A DNA stretch of 64,000 bases from CAZAQV01 sp964487255 (GCA_964487255.1 CAZAQV010000004.1:186001-250000); one strand, 5' to 3'; counted from the stretch's first letter, positions 27,894-37,295 are shown. The notes: a model not told the origin generated them from the letters alone. Numbers and translations are program-made.

Positions 27894-28493
27894 ATGAGCC
27901 CGGCGCTTCAAAGCCCAAGACCTACGCCCAAGGGTCCCATTCGGACCTGTGCCGGCTGTCGTTCACGCGATGCGCAGGACGAGCTGTGTCGACTGCGCGC
28001 GTTTGAACTCGGTTCCGATGGTGCGACCGGTGCTGCTTCGGCACGTGGTGTATACGTTCACCCGCGCCAGCGCTGCATTGAGGGCTTTGTGGCGGGGGGC
28101 GCCAGCCGGTCATTGCGAGCGAGGGTTGGTGTCGATGCTGCGCTCGTTGAGGTGGCTTTACGGGAGCAACTCCGCAAAAAACTACTCTCCCTACTATCGG
28201 CTGCGCGCTCGAAGCGGGCATGCGCGGTTGGGGAGAGCGCCGTTCGTGAGGCCCTACAGTCAGGGAACGCGGAGTTTCTGCTCTTCGCCTCGGACGCGGC
28301 TGGACGGCGTAATTCGTTCGAGCGAACCGCCATGGAAGCCGAGATTCCGGTATACAGCTGGGGAACGAAGCAGGAACTAGGACAATGTTGGCAGCGCGCC
28401 GCCCTTGGCGTGCTTGCCGTGAGTGATAAGAGAATCGCGAAAGAGGTCGCGCGCGTGATGCGCGGACTGGCCGAACTCGCGGAGGGCGCATGA
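27894..28493 (+). CDS. YlxR (DUF448) protein fused to an L7Ae-like RNA-binding domain
   Basis: A 199-residue protein. Residues 1-90 carry the YlxR motif PIRTCAGCRSRDAQDELCRL and the ARGVYVHPRQRCIEGFV segment. Residues from about 95 have the L7Ae/YlxQ-like pattern (LLSLLSAARSKRACAVGESAV, GNAEFLLFASDAAGR, IPVYSWGTKQELGQCW). In Firmicutes ylxR and ylxQ are separate genes at this place; here both are on one polypeptide. It starts 2 bp after nusA and its stop overlaps the infB start (ATGA). RNA or RNase P binding has been proposed for YlxR in other bacteria. Confidence 0.87.
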   Translation: MSPALQSPRPTPKGPIRTCAGCRSRDAQDELCRLRAFELGSDGATGAASARGVYVHPRQRCIEGFVAGGASRSLRARVGVDAALVEVALREQLRKKLLSLLSAARSKRACAVGESAVREALQSGNAEFLLFASDAAGRRNSFERTAMEAEIPVYSWGTKQELGQCWQRAALGVLAVSDKRIAKEVARVMRGLAELAEGA

Positions 28494-31168
28494 CAAAACA
28501 GCGAGTATACGAAGTAGCGCGAGATTTGGGCCTCGATAACCGAGAGCTCATTAACCGTATGGCTGCACTGGGAATTCAGGTGCGGAATCACATGAGTTCC
28601 TTGGACGCGTCCGAGGTCGAGCGCGTGAAGCGCGCGCTCAACCGCGACCGGAACGAGAACCTGGTCGAAGAAAAGATCCGTCCCAATGTCGTTCGTCGCC
28701 GTGCGAAGAAGGTCAAGCGGGACGAGCCGAAGGTGGTCGAGGCACGTAGTTCGTTCGGACCACCGGAGGATGAGCAGCGGGAACCGGAGCTTGCTCCCAA
28801 GCCCGTGGAGGCGCCGGTGCGACGTCGCAAGCCCGCGGTTGTGAAGGCCGACGAGCAGCCCATCCCCGAGCCACCTCCAGTCGTTGAGGCGAGGCCGCCC
28901 GAACCCGAGGTGTCGGCACCAACTCCCGTCGCCGAAAAAGAGGCTCCAGCGCCAGAGGCCGAGGCCGAGGCCGAGGCCGCGCCCGCTGTCGAGGCACCGC
29001 AAGAGCCGGCCGACGAGCAGCCGGCGGCAGAGAAGAAGCCCGAGCCTGCGCGAGCGCAAGAGTCCACCGAGGCTGCGCCGGATGCAAAACCAAAAACAGA
29101 TGATGACATGAGGCCGAGCGAGCGAGTCGACACCGTCGAGGTCGAGCGCGGGGCGTTGCCGCCGGGCGTCATCGGGCGCGGTCGAGCCGTGGCCCCGGGG
29201 GCTGCACCGCTTTCCGAGGAGGCTCGTCAGCGCATCGTTTCCGAGCACGCGGCGCGTCATCAAACGTCGCGTCGGCGTGAGCTTGGCCGCGCAGCCCTTG
29301 GCCAGTCCGGTCGTGGTGGTGCGCGCAAGTCACTTCCTCGCGGTAAGCGCCGTATGGCGCCGGGCAAGAAGGCGCAGAAGACCGAGATCACGGTGCCGAG
29401 CGCGGCCAAGCGTTTGATCCGTATCGAAGAGAACGTGCAGCTGCAGACGCTCGCGCAACGTATGAGCCTCAAAGCCACCGACCTGCTGATGAAGTTGATG
29501 CAGCTCGGGATGGGTAACGTTCACATCAACTCGACGTTGGACGAGGACACCGCGAAAATCATCGCCAGCGAGTTTGGCTACGAGGTCGAGAATGTTGCGC
29601 AGTCCGAAGAGGAAATCATCGAGGATGCGCGCGGTACGTTCGAGAACGACGAAAGAGATCAGATCCCGCGTCCGCCAATCATCACGGTCATGGGTCACGT
29701 CGACCACGGAAAGACCTCGCTGCTCGACCGAATTCGAAAGACCTCGGTCGCCTCAGGCGAGAAGGGTGGCATCACTCAGCACATCGGTTCCTACCGAGTC
29801 GAACTTAAGAAGGGTACGCTGGTCTTTCTAGACACCCCGGGTCACGCCGCCTTTACCTCAATGCGCGCACGTGGCGCCGAAGTCACCGACGTGGTCATCC
29901 TCGTCTGTGCGGCAGACGATGGTTTGATGCCGCAAACCAAAGAGGCCATCAGCCACGCCAAAGCGGCCAAAGTGCCGATGGTGGTCGCCGTCAACAAGAT
30001 CGACAAAGAAGACGCCAAGCCGGAGCAGGTCCGCACGCAGCTCGCTTCCGAAGGTGTGCAACCAGAGGAGTGGGGAGGCGAAGTTCCGTTCATCAACTGT
30101 AGCGCCATCACCGGCGAAGGCATCGACGAACTGCTTGAGGCGGCCATGCTCCAAGCGGAGATGCTCGAACTCAAAGCAAATCCGAATATTCCAGCCGAGG
30201 GCATCGTCATCGAGACGTACTTGGACAAGGGTCGCGGCCCGGTTGCCAACGTTCTCATCAAGGACGGCTCTCTAAGCACCGGAGAGTTCGTGGTTGCGGG
30301 CTCGGCTTGGGGCCGCGTTCGCGCCATGACGGATGACCGCGGAAAGCAACTCAAGTCGGCGAAGCCAGGAACGCCTGTCGAGCTTTTGGGTCTCTCGGAG
30401 ATGCCTGCGGTAGGTGATCACGTGTACGCGGTTACCGACCAAAAGAAAGCGCAGGAAGTTGCGGATTCCGCAAGGAAGCCAAACCTGACGCCGTCCGCAA
30501 TCACCGCGCCCAAGGGACTGGACCAGCTGCAGGAAATGATGCGACGTGGCGAAATCGAAGAGCTCAAGCTCGTCGTCAAAGCCGACGTACAGGGCTCGGT
30601 CGAAGCGCTGGTCAAAGCTCTCACCGAACTCAGTACCGACAAGGTGGAGGTCAAAGTCATTCATACCGGAGTTGGTGGCATCACAGACAACGACGTCATG
30701 CTTGCGAGCGCTTCAGAAGCGCTCGTGCTCGGCTTCAATGTTCGTCCGGTCGGCCAAGCTGGGTCCGTCGCCAAAAAGGAGGGCGTCGACATTCGAATGT
30801 ACGGCATCATCTACGAGGCCGTCGACGAGGTGAAGAAGGCGATGGCCGGTCTTCTCGCTCCCACGCTCGTCGAAAAGGAGTTGGGCAAGGTTGAGGTCCG
30901 CGAGATTTTCCATATTCCGAAAGTCGGAACTATCGCAGGTTGCTATGTCACGGACGGCAAGATCACGCGCAAGGCCAATGCACGGCTTGTCCGCGATGGT
31001 GTCAAAGTTTGGGAAGGTAAACTGGCTTCGCTCAAACGCTTCAAGGACGACGTCCGTGAGGTTACCTCCGGGTACGAGTGTGGTCTCTCGCTCGAGGGCT
31101 ATAACGACGTCAAGGAACGCGACGTGGTTGAAGCCTACGAGATCGAGGAGGTCGCTGCGACGCTCTAG
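28490..31168 (+). CDS. infB: Translation initiation factor IF-2
   Basis: An 892-residue GTPase. It has an N-terminal IF2_N domain (RVYEVARDLGLDNRELINRM), a long Pro/Glu/Ala-rich linker to about residue 260, a second IF2_N segment (VQLQTLAQRMSLKATDLLMKL), and the G domain near 402 with GHVDHGKTSLLD, DTPGHAAFTSMRARG and NKID. Domains II-IV follow, ending TSGYECGLSLEGYNDVKERD. It brings fMet-tRNA to the 30S subunit. The repeated EAEAEAEAA-type linker is expanded, as in many myxobacteria. Confidence 0.97.
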   Translation: MTKQRVYEVARDLGLDNRELINRMAALGIQVRNHMSSLDASEVERVKRALNRDRNENLVEEKIRPNVVRRRAKKVKRDEPKVVEARSSFGPPEDEQREPELAPKPVEAPVRRRKPAVVKADEQPIPEPPPVVEARPPEPEVSAPTPVAEKEAPAPEAEAEAEAAPAVEAPQEPADEQPAAEKKPEPARAQESTEAAPDAKPKTDDDMRPSERVDTVEVERGALPPGVIGRGRAVAPGAAPLSEEARQRIVSEHAARHQTSRRRELGRAALGQSGRGGARKSLPRGKRRMAPGKKAQKTEITVPSAAKRLIRIEENVQLQTLAQRMSLKATDLLMKLMQLGMGNVHINSTLDEDTAKIIASEFGYEVENVAQSEEEIIEDARGTFENDERDQIPRPPIITVMGHVDHGKTSLLDRIRKTSVASGEKGGITQHIGSYRVELKKGTLVFLDTPGHAAFTSMRARGAEVTDVVILVCAADDGLMPQTKEAISHAKAAKVPMVVAVNKIDKEDAKPEQVRTQLASEGVQPEEWGGEVPFINCSAITGEGIDELLEAAMLQAEMLELKANPNIPAEGIVIETYLDKGRGPVANVLIKDGSLSTGEFVVAGSAWGRVRAMTDDRGKQLKSAKPGTPVELLGLSEMPAVGDHVYAVTDQKKAQEVADSARKPNLTPSAITAPKGLDQLQEMMRRGEIEELKLVVKADVQGSVEALVKALTELSTDKVEVKVIHTGVGGITDNDVMLASASEALVLGFNVRPVGQAGSVAKKEGVDIRMYGIIYEAVDEVKKAMAGLLAPTLVEKELGKVEVREIFHIPKVGTIAGCYVTDGKITRKANARLVRDGVKVWEGKLASLKRFKDDVREVTSGYECGLSLEGYNDVKERDVVEAYEIEEVAATL

Positions 31169-31194
31169 CGGCGCGCGTTGCGCCCGCTTTTGCG

Positions 31195-31518
31195 ATGTAT
31201 CTCGGCGTCACCAAAATCGTTATGCTGCTTCCTGGAAACGACAGCCTCAAAGGCAAACGGGCCGTGTTGCGACGGACCATGGATCGCGTGCGCGCGCGTT
31301 TCTCAGCGGTGTGTGCGGAGGTCGGGGCTCAGGACAACCACGGCCGGGCGGAGATCGGCTGCGCTGTACTTTCGGGCGATGCGACGCATGCCCAGACGAT
31401 GATCGACAAGGTCGCGGCGTTTGTAGAACGCGACGCGCGCGAGCCGATCTTGGAGATCAGAAAGGGCGTGACGCGTTGGTCGCCTGTTGCGCGCGAGCTT
31501 GACGAGGGCCTTCTATGA
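31195..31518 (+). CDS. DUF503 family protein
   Basis: A 107-residue protein. The N-terminus MYLGVTKIVMLLPGNDSLKGKRAVLRR, the RFSAVCAEVGAQDNHGRAEIGCAVLSGD centre and the helical ending are the DUF503 (YlxP) pattern, a ferredoxin-like fold. Genes of this family sit between infB and rbfA in many bacteria, and a link to ribosome assembly has been suggested. The stop overlaps the rbfA start by 4 bp. Confidence 0.88.
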   Translation: MYLGVTKIVMLLPGNDSLKGKRAVLRRTMDRVRARFSAVCAEVGAQDNHGRAEIGCAVLSGDATHAQTMIDKVAAFVERDAREPILEIRKGVTRWSPVARELDEGLL

Positions 31519-31907
31519 AACGCTCGGCGCGCGTTGCAGGGCGACTGCAGACCGAACTCATGGAGCTGCTCCTTGAGGGAACGGTGAAGGACCCTCGTGC
31601 GCAAGAGGCTCTCATCTCGCGCGTCGAGGTGACGGATGATCTGCAGCTCGCTCGGGTTTACTTGCGCTTTCGGGACCCGCTTCGAAAACGGGCCAACGAA
31701 GAGCGTGCACGCGTCACGTTGGTGGCCGCATTGCAGAATGCCGCGGGTTTCCTACGGCGAGAGATCGGGCTTCGTCTCAAAACGAAGCGAAATCCAGAGC
31801 TTAAGTTTTTTTGGGATGACCAAGTGGATCATCGTCTGAAGATGGATCGTCTGCTGGCCGAGATTGCGGCAGAAGAGCAACGTCCCGTCCACGAGGAGGA
31901 CGCATGA
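31515..31907 (+). CDS. rbfA: Ribosome-binding factor A
   Basis: A 130-residue KH-like protein. It starts MKRSARVAGRLQTELMELL, has DPRAQEALISRVEVTDDLQLARVYL, the type-II KH core, and ends KRNPELKFFWDDQVDHRLKMDRLL, the usual RbfA ending (P.L.F..D...). It acts in 16S rRNA 5'-end maturation of the 30S subunit. Overlaps DUF503 upstream and the DHH phosphoesterase gene downstream by 4 bp each, so the cluster is translationally coupled. Confidence 0.93.
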   Translation: MKRSARVAGRLQTELMELLLEGTVKDPRAQEALISRVEVTDDLQLARVYLRFRDPLRKRANEERARVTLVAALQNAAGFLRREIGLRLKTKRNPELKFFWDDQVDHRLKMDRLLAEIAAEEQRPVHEEDA

Positions 31908-32875
31908 ACTCCAATGCATTCGTTTCGCTCGTAAGGGAGAACAGGCGGTTCTTGGTGACGTGTCACCGCAGACCCGATGCCGATGCGCTGGGCTCCGCGC
32001 TTGGACTGACGGCTATCCTCAAACTACTGGGTAAAGACGTCGTCACGTACTGTCCGGAGAACCTTCCCGAATCGATCGCGTTTCTTGTTGGGTCGGCACA
32101 GGTTGAGAGCCAGATACCTGTAGATGCGAAGTTTGACGCAACGATTGTGGCAGACACTGCTTCACGTACGCTTGTTCCCGATGGTTTGCCCGCACGAGAG
32201 CAACTAGGCACGGTCGTCGTCATCGATCACCATGCGGCGTTCGACGATTTTGCGGACCTCGTGTTGCGCGATTCTGAGGCTTCGTCAACGGCTGAAATCG
32301 TGGCCATGCTCGCTCAGGCGCTTCACGTTTCAATTGAATCGCTCGATGTCGAAGCGGCACGGGCCATTTACGCTGGAATCGTTGCGGACACGGGTGGATT
32401 TCGATTCGCGTGTACGACGCCTGCTGTGCTTCGACTCGGGGCAGCCTTGCTCGATCGCGGCGTTGACCCGTGGGATGTTGCGTATCGGTTGTTTGAAAAC
32501 TGGTCGAGCGAGCGTTTTGCCCTGTTGCGCGACGTTTTGGCAGGGACAGTTTTTGAGTTCGACGGAAAGCTAGCGTTCATGAAGGTGACCCAGCGCATGC
32601 TAAAAGAGACCGGTGCTGACGAACCGATGGTCGATGGCATCGTGGGCTACGGGCGTTCGGTTCATGGTGTCGAGGTGGCGACGCTCATTACCGAGCTCGA
32701 TGACACGGCATGCAAGGTCAGCTTTCGCTCAAAAGGCAATATTGATGTGTCAAAGATCGCCAAAGAGCTGGGCGGTGGCGGCCACCGCGCTGCTGCAGCG
32801 ACCCGCATCGAAGATGGTCTCGAGGCCGTGTGTGAGCTCGTCCGGCAAGCCTGCCGCAAAGCCTTGCAGAGTTAG
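31904..32875 (+). CDS. nrnA: DHH-family phosphoesterase, NrnA-like (oligoribonuclease / pAp phosphatase)
   Basis: A 323-residue protein with DHH domain motifs CHRRPDADALGSALGL, VADTAS, and VVIDHHAAFDDF, and the DHHA1 ending GGGGHRAAAATRI. NrnA enzymes degrade short oligoribonucleotides and convert pAp to AMP. The gene is at the usual place between rbfA and truB. All metal-binding residues of the DHH core are present. The activity towards pAp is known for the family and not shown here. Confidence 0.9.
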   Translation: MNSNAFVSLVRENRRFLVTCHRRPDADALGSALGLTAILKLLGKDVVTYCPENLPESIAFLVGSAQVESQIPVDAKFDATIVADTASRTLVPDGLPAREQLGTVVVIDHHAAFDDFADLVLRDSEASSTAEIVAMLAQALHVSIESLDVEAARAIYAGIVADTGGFRFACTTPAVLRLGAALLDRGVDPWDVAYRLFENWSSERFALLRDVLAGTVFEFDGKLAFMKVTQRMLKETGADEPMVDGIVGYGRSVHGVEVATLITELDDTACKVSFRSKGNIDVSKIAKELGGGGHRAAAATRIEDGLEAVCELVRQACRKALQS

Positions 32876-32890
32876 ACGGGAGTCGACCTA

Positions 32891-33856
32891 GTGGCACGGA
32901 CGCGAAAGCGTGCGCATGTACACGGTGTCTTGGCCATCGACAAGCCGCAGGGATGGACCTCGCACGATGTTGTGGGACGCCTGCGACGCGTTTTTGCTCA
33001 ACGTCAGGTCGGGCATTCCGGCACGCTGGACCCGATGGCAACGGGAGCACTTATCGTGCTTCTGGGTGAGGCGACGAAGCTTTCTCGCTTCGTCCAGGAG
33101 AGCCGAAAGACCTATCTCGCAACACTTGAACTCGGCGCCCGGACGTCGAGCGACGACGCAGACGGTGACGTGCTTGAGCGCGCGGGTGTCCCGCGGCTTT
33201 CAGCCGATAATGTGCGGTCCGCATTATGTTCCTTTGTGGGGGAGTACGAGCAAGTCCCGCCAAATGTGTCTGCGATTAAGGTCAACGGAAAGCGCGCCTA
33301 TCAGCGCAGTCGTGACGGCGAACAAGTTGTGATGGCGCCTCGTCGCGTCCGGTGCTTCGAGGCGGAGCTGCTGCGCTTTGATGAGAGGCAGATTGAGATC
33401 CGCGCCGTCGTCGCCGCGGGCTACTACGTTCGGTCTTTGGGTCGAGACCTTGCGAGTCGCCTTGGTACATTGGGGCACCTCGTGGCGCTCCGTCGGACGC
33501 ATAATGCTGGTTTCGATGAGGCGGATCTCATCGCGGTGTCCACCTTGCAAAGCGCCGATGACCCGAGAGTATTTGTTCGTCCCCTGCTTTCGGCGTGGCC
33601 GGCGGAAACGCGCTTGCGCTTGGGGGCATCGCATGCGGAGGCGTTGTCTCACGGAAAGCGCATCGCGGCGACTGAGCTTCCCGATGCTCAGGCTGAGCGC
33701 CTCATGAAAGGGTATCCGGAGTGCGCATGGGCCGCCGTCCTTGGTGACGGTGATCTGGCGCGACTGGTGGCGATTGTGCAGTGCGTAGAAGGCGAGATTC
33801 GCGTTGTGCGTGGCTTTGACCTGGAGGACCAGGACAGTGATATGGTCGGGGCGTGA
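32891..33856 (+). CDS. truB: tRNA pseudouridine(55) synthase
   Basis: A 321-residue protein. It has GVLAIDKPQGWTSHDVVGRL and the catalytic-loop motif QVGHSGTLDPMATGALIVLLGEATKLS (shown in part: GTLDPMATG, with the nucleophile Asp), then KTYLATLELGARTSSDDADG and YYVRSLGRDLASRLGT. TruB makes pseudouridine 55 in the T loop of elongator tRNAs. The start is a GTG at 32891. The stop overlaps the GTG start of the next oxidoreductase gene. Confidence 0.94.
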   Translation: MARTRKRAHVHGVLAIDKPQGWTSHDVVGRLRRVFAQRQVGHSGTLDPMATGALIVLLGEATKLSRFVQESRKTYLATLELGARTSSDDADGDVLERAGVPRLSADNVRSALCSFVGEYEQVPPNVSAIKVNGKRAYQRSRDGEQVVMAPRRVRCFEAELLRFDERQIEIRAVVAAGYYVRSLGRDLASRLGTLGHLVALRRTHNAGFDEADLIAVSTLQSADDPRVFVRPLLSAWPAETRLRLGASHAEALSHGKRIAATELPDAQAERLMKGYPECAWAAVLGDGDLARLVAIVQCVEGEIRVVRGFDLEDQDSDMVGA

Positions 33857-35112
33857 CTGAGCTTCGCACGCATACGTTGATTGTCGGTGCCGGCATGACC
33901 GGACTCGCGTTCGCCGACGCCATGCAGAAGAAAGGCTTCGAATACCTGGTGGCCGAAGCCGACCAGGAGCCCGGTGGGTATTGCAAAACCGTGATTCAGG
34001 ACGGTTTTGTGTGGGACTATTCGGGACATTTCTTCCATTTTCGGCGACCGGAGATCGAAAAAGAACTCGTCTCGCGAATGACAGGCGAAGTGCGTCGAAT
34101 CGAACGCCGCAGTCGAATCTTTTGGAAGGGGGAGTTAATTGATTTTCCGTTCCAGAAGAATATCCACCAACTACCAAAGCAGGACTTTATCGACTGCGTG
34201 TACGATCTGGTCTTTCGCGAGGAGGGCGAGCCGAAAAACTTCGAAGAGATGCTCGTGCATAAGTTTGGTCGCAGTATCGCCGATATGTTTCTCATTCCTT
34301 ACAACGAGAAGCTCTATGCGACCTCACTGACCAACCTCGACGTCGATGCGATGGGGCGATTCTTTCCGCACGCCGATCTCGAGGCGATCGTGCGGAACTT
34401 TCGTGCCGCTGACAACCGCAGCTACAACGCCACCTTCACGTACCCGGAAGGCGGCGCGATTCAATACATCCACGCGATGATGGAGGGAGTCGATGAGCAG
34501 CGTGTGCTTTATGGCAGTAAGGTGGCAGAAGTCGACGTTGGCAACAGACTCGCGACACTTCAGGACGGTCGAGCCATTCGTTACGAGCGGCTGGTGTCGA
34601 CCATGCCGTTTTCGAAGCTGCTCGCGGCGACCGGGCAGCAGGCGCATCCTGCGCTTACCTGGAACAAGGTGTTGGTGTTCAATCTCGGCTTCGACAAACC
34701 GAGCGCTGGCGACGCGCATTGGGTGTACTTTCCCCAACGCGACCTGCCGTTTTATCGCGTGGGCTTTTACGACAACATCTTCGGCACCGACCGCATGAGC
34801 TTGTATGTGGAGCTGGGCTATCCGCACGATGCGGACTTGCCGGGTGAAGCACACTCCGAGATTCGCGAGCAGGTTGTGACGGCCCTCAAGCAGGTTGGCA
34901 TCGTCGACGGTCACAAGCTTGTCAGCCACCATTCGGTGGTCCTTGACCCCGCGTATGTGCACATTTCCGGCGAGTCAAACGCGCTTGTTGAGCAAATCAA
35001 AGCGGGCTGGGCCAGCGAAGGTCTTTACAGTATTGGTCGCTACGGTTCGTGGACCTACTGCAGCATCGAGGACAATATTATCGAGGCTCGCGATCTCAGC
35101 GAGCATTGGTAA
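33853..35112 (+). CDS. FAD-dependent amine-oxidase/UDP-galactopyranose-mutase-like protein
   Basis: A 419-residue flavoprotein. The N-terminal dinucleotide motif is TLIVGAGMTGLAFADAM, followed by EPGGYCKTV and GFVWDYSGHFFHFRRPEI. PYNEKLYATSLTNLDVDAMGRFFP is like proteins of the UGM/protoporphyrinogen-oxidase type found in polysaccharide gene clusters. The end has WASEGLYSIGRYGSWTYCSIEDNI, the second FAD contact. Its GTG start overlaps the truB stop (GTGA), so it is co-transcribed with the translation operon, an unexpected partner. Substrate unknown. Confidence 0.72.
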   Translation: MTELRTHTLIVGAGMTGLAFADAMQKKGFEYLVAEADQEPGGYCKTVIQDGFVWDYSGHFFHFRRPEIEKELVSRMTGEVRRIERRSRIFWKGELIDFPFQKNIHQLPKQDFIDCVYDLVFREEGEPKNFEEMLVHKFGRSIADMFLIPYNEKLYATSLTNLDVDAMGRFFPHADLEAIVRNFRAADNRSYNATFTYPEGGAIQYIHAMMEGVDEQRVLYGSKVAEVDVGNRLATLQDGRAIRYERLVSTMPFSKLLAATGQQAHPALTWNKVLVFNLGFDKPSAGDAHWVYFPQRDLPFYRVGFYDNIFGTDRMSLYVELGYPHDADLPGEAHSEIREQVVTALKQVGIVDGHKLVSHHSVVLDPAYVHISGESNALVEQIKAGWASEGLYSIGRYGSWTYCSIEDNIIEARDLSEHW

Positions 35113-35124
35113 GCTGGTTTTTGT

Positions 35125-35919
35125 CTAACTGGGCTTGGGCGGGCAGAAAGCTTCGGGCGCGAACTTGGGTCGGGCGTAGAAGTAGCCCTGTCCGTAATGG
35201 ATGCCGCAGTCGCGGACGGCCTTGGCATCGTCGTCCTTCTCGATCCCTTCGCCCACACAGCGAGCGCCAAGGTCTGCGCAAAGCCGTGCAAGCGCGCGGA
35301 CGAGCCTTTGGCGACGTGGGCTCTTTGAGAGGTTGATGATCAGGCCCATATCGAGCTTGACAATGCTCGGTTCGAGGTCGGCGATGTATTTCATGTTCGA
35401 GTAGCCAGCGCCCAGGTCGTCGATCGCCACCAAGACACCACGCCCGCGAAGTTCGCTCAGCACGATGGAGCACAGTTGAAAGTGCGAGAGGGGCGCTGAT
35501 TCGGTGACCTCGATGTAAGTCGGGTGTGCGTGTCTAAAGACGGGGTCGTCGGGTCGCACGATCCACGCGTCTTCGAGTTCCGCGGGGTGGATGTTCATAA
35601 AGAGCGGGTGGTCGGGGCAGCTACGAATCGCCTCTTCTCGAATCATTCGACCGAGCGCGCCGCACATATGGGCCTCCACGGACGCCTCGATGAGTGCGGG
35701 CGGTGTGGTGAAGTCGGGTGAGGTGCTGCGCACGAGCGCTTCGTAGGCGAAGACATTTTCGCTGAGCATGTCGACGATAGGCTGGTAGACGATTCGTACG
35801 TTTCCCGTGTGCAAGACGGGTGGCACCGAACGGGGGTCGACGCCCCTTGTATGTCCTGGCGGTTGACGAGAGAACCAAGTCCCGAAGTTTCTGCCGCGCC
35901 CGCCGTCTCCCTCTACCAC
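35125..35919 (-). CDS. EAL-domain protein (c-di-GMP phosphodiesterase-like)
   Basis: About 264 residues, almost only an EAL domain. The catalytic set seems complete: Glu in YEALVRS, Asn in LFMNIHPAEL, Glu in YIEVTESAPL, Asp-Asp in AIDDLGAGYSN, Lys in VKLDMG, Glu in GEGIEKDD and Gln in YGQGYFYARP, so it is probably active in c-di-GMP hydrolysis. There is no GGDEF, PAS or receiver domain. The start is uncertain: no ATG fits, and the GTG at 35919 is the best choice because longer versions overlap astB. It lies 53 bp downstream of astB on the same strand. Confidence 0.82.
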   Translation of the reverse strand: MVEGDGGRGRNFGTWFSRQPPGHTRGVDPRSVPPVLHTGNVRIVYQPIVDMLSENVFAYEALVRSTSPDFTTPPALIEASVEAHMCGALGRMIREEAIRSCPDHPLFMNIHPAELEDAWIVRPDDPVFRHAHPTYIEVTESAPLSHFQLCSIVLSELRGRGVLVAIDDLGAGYSNMKYIADLEPSIVKLDMGLIINLSKSPRRQRLVRALARLCADLGARCVGEGIEKDDDAKAVRDCGIHYGQGYFYARPKFAPEAFCPPKPS

Positions 35920-35972
35920 CAGAGAACAGTATACGGGACCTCGAGGGTCGCGGCGCCCAATTTCGCCCGCGG

Positions 35973-37295
35973 CTATGCTTGCGCGTCGTACAAGCCAGGC
36001 AAGGCAAGCAGCGCAGAGAGCTCGTCGAGAGCTGTCTGAACCTCGATGATCAGGCCAGGGTCGCGCAAGTCGTCGCCTGACAGGGTCTCTCGGTAGTGCT
36101 TTTCCACCCACGATTGGAGGCGAGCCTCGAGCGCTGGGGTGAACAAAACGGGCTGATGGAGTTGCTCGCGCTCCCTCTCGCCGAGCGGGACACGCAAGCG
36201 CAGGCATGCCGGGCCGCCGCCGTTGCGCATGCTTTCTCGCAAGTCCATGTAAATCACCTCGTCGATCGAGTTGCTGCTGTCCGAAACCAGACCTGCGACG
36301 ACCGAACGCACTTGGGGGTCCTGTTCACATTCGGAGGGGGCAACCAGAAGCATCCTGCCGGTGGGCAATGTGATGAGCTGTGAGTTAAAAAGGTAGGTTT
36401 TGACGCAGCGCTCAACGCTCAGGGCGTCGTTTGGCACGCAGATGGGGTTGAACGCGCCTCCCAAACGGCCTCGTAGCAACTCGATCGCCTCACGTTTTTC
36501 AAAGGCATGCTCGTGATAGAGAAGTGTGTTTTCGTTGCCGACGGCGATGACATCGTTGTGAAATACCCCGGCGTCGATGGCCTCGGGCGACTGCTGCAAG
36601 AACAGTGAGTTTTGCTCGACGCGACAGAGTCGCGCTACGGCCGCTGAAGCCTCCAAGCTCTGCCGTGCGGGGTAGCGTTTTGGTCCTTCGATCGTCGCGC
36701 TCTTGCCAAACACAAATAGGTGCAGAGCAGCCTCGTCGCTGGTAAGACGAGTGTGATTTGCGGCTCCTTCGTCTCCGAATAAGGGGTGGCCGGGCAGCGG
36801 CGCATGGTGCGCGAACGCGTTGCCGGGGAAAAGCCGTTGCAAGATCGTTGAAGTATGGCCCGGCTCGAGGCTGCGGTGAAACGTTGCGGTGAGGTTGGCA
36901 GGAACGAAGTGCGTGCGTCCGTCGTTGGCGTCGGCCGCGGGGACGACCGTCGCGGCGTTCGCCGTCCACATCGAGGAGACCGAGTATACGGCGCGCAGCA
37001 GCTGAGGCGCGACCTTGTGAGCCGCCTCGACGACCTGGGCGTCGGAGCCCGAAAAACCGAAGCGCCGCAGAGTTGTCAGGTCGGGGCGCAGCAGCGGCGG
37101 GATGACACCCTGCACGATCCCTCGTTCCGATAGCGTGCGCATTTTCTGGAGCCCCTGAAGCGCAGCTTTTTTTGGATTCGCTGTCGAGTCTTTGTTGCTT
37201 TGAGACGCGATGTTTCCGAAGGAAAGGCCTGCGTAGTTGTGCGTCGGCCCAACAAGGCCATCGTAGTTGGCTTCAATGATGCTACGGGGACTCAT
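35973..37295 (-). CDS. astB: N-succinylarginine dihydrolase
   Basis: A 440-residue protein that matches AstB along its length: EANYDGLVGPTHNYAGLSFGN, MWTANAATVVPAADANDGRTHF, DEGAANHTRL, ARQSLEASAAVARL, and the ending SMRNGGGPACLRLRVPL with the catalytic Cys. It hydrolyses succinylarginine to succinylornithine in the arginine succinyltransferase pathway. No other ast gene (astA, C, D or E) is in the window. Its start overlaps the end of the sulfatase-HEAT gene by 14 bp. Confidence 0.95.
   Translation of the reverse strand: MSPRSIIEANYDGLVGPTHNYAGLSFGNIASQSNKDSTANPKKAALQGLQKMRTLSERGIVQGVIPPLLRPDLTTLRRFGFSGSDAQVVEAAHKVAPQLLRAVYSVSSMWTANAATVVPAADANDGRTHFVPANLTATFHRSLEPGHTSTILQRLFPGNAFAHHAPLPGHPLFGDEGAANHTRLTSDEAALHLFVFGKSATIEGPKRYPARQSLEASAAVARLCRVEQNSLFLQQSPEAIDAGVFHNDVIAVGNENTLLYHEHAFEKREAIELLRGRLGGAFNPICVPNDALSVERCVKTYLFNSQLITLPTGRMLLVAPSECEQDPQVRSVVAGLVSDSSNSIDEVIYMDLRESMRNGGGPACLRLRVPLGEREREQLHQPVLFTPALEARLQSWVEKHYRETLSGDDLRDPGLIIEVQTALDELSALLALPGLYDAQA

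Noticed and set aside
34324..34962. Open frame opposite the flavoprotein gene
   Set aside because: No motif or start signal; antisense shadow of a gene with clear FAD motifs.
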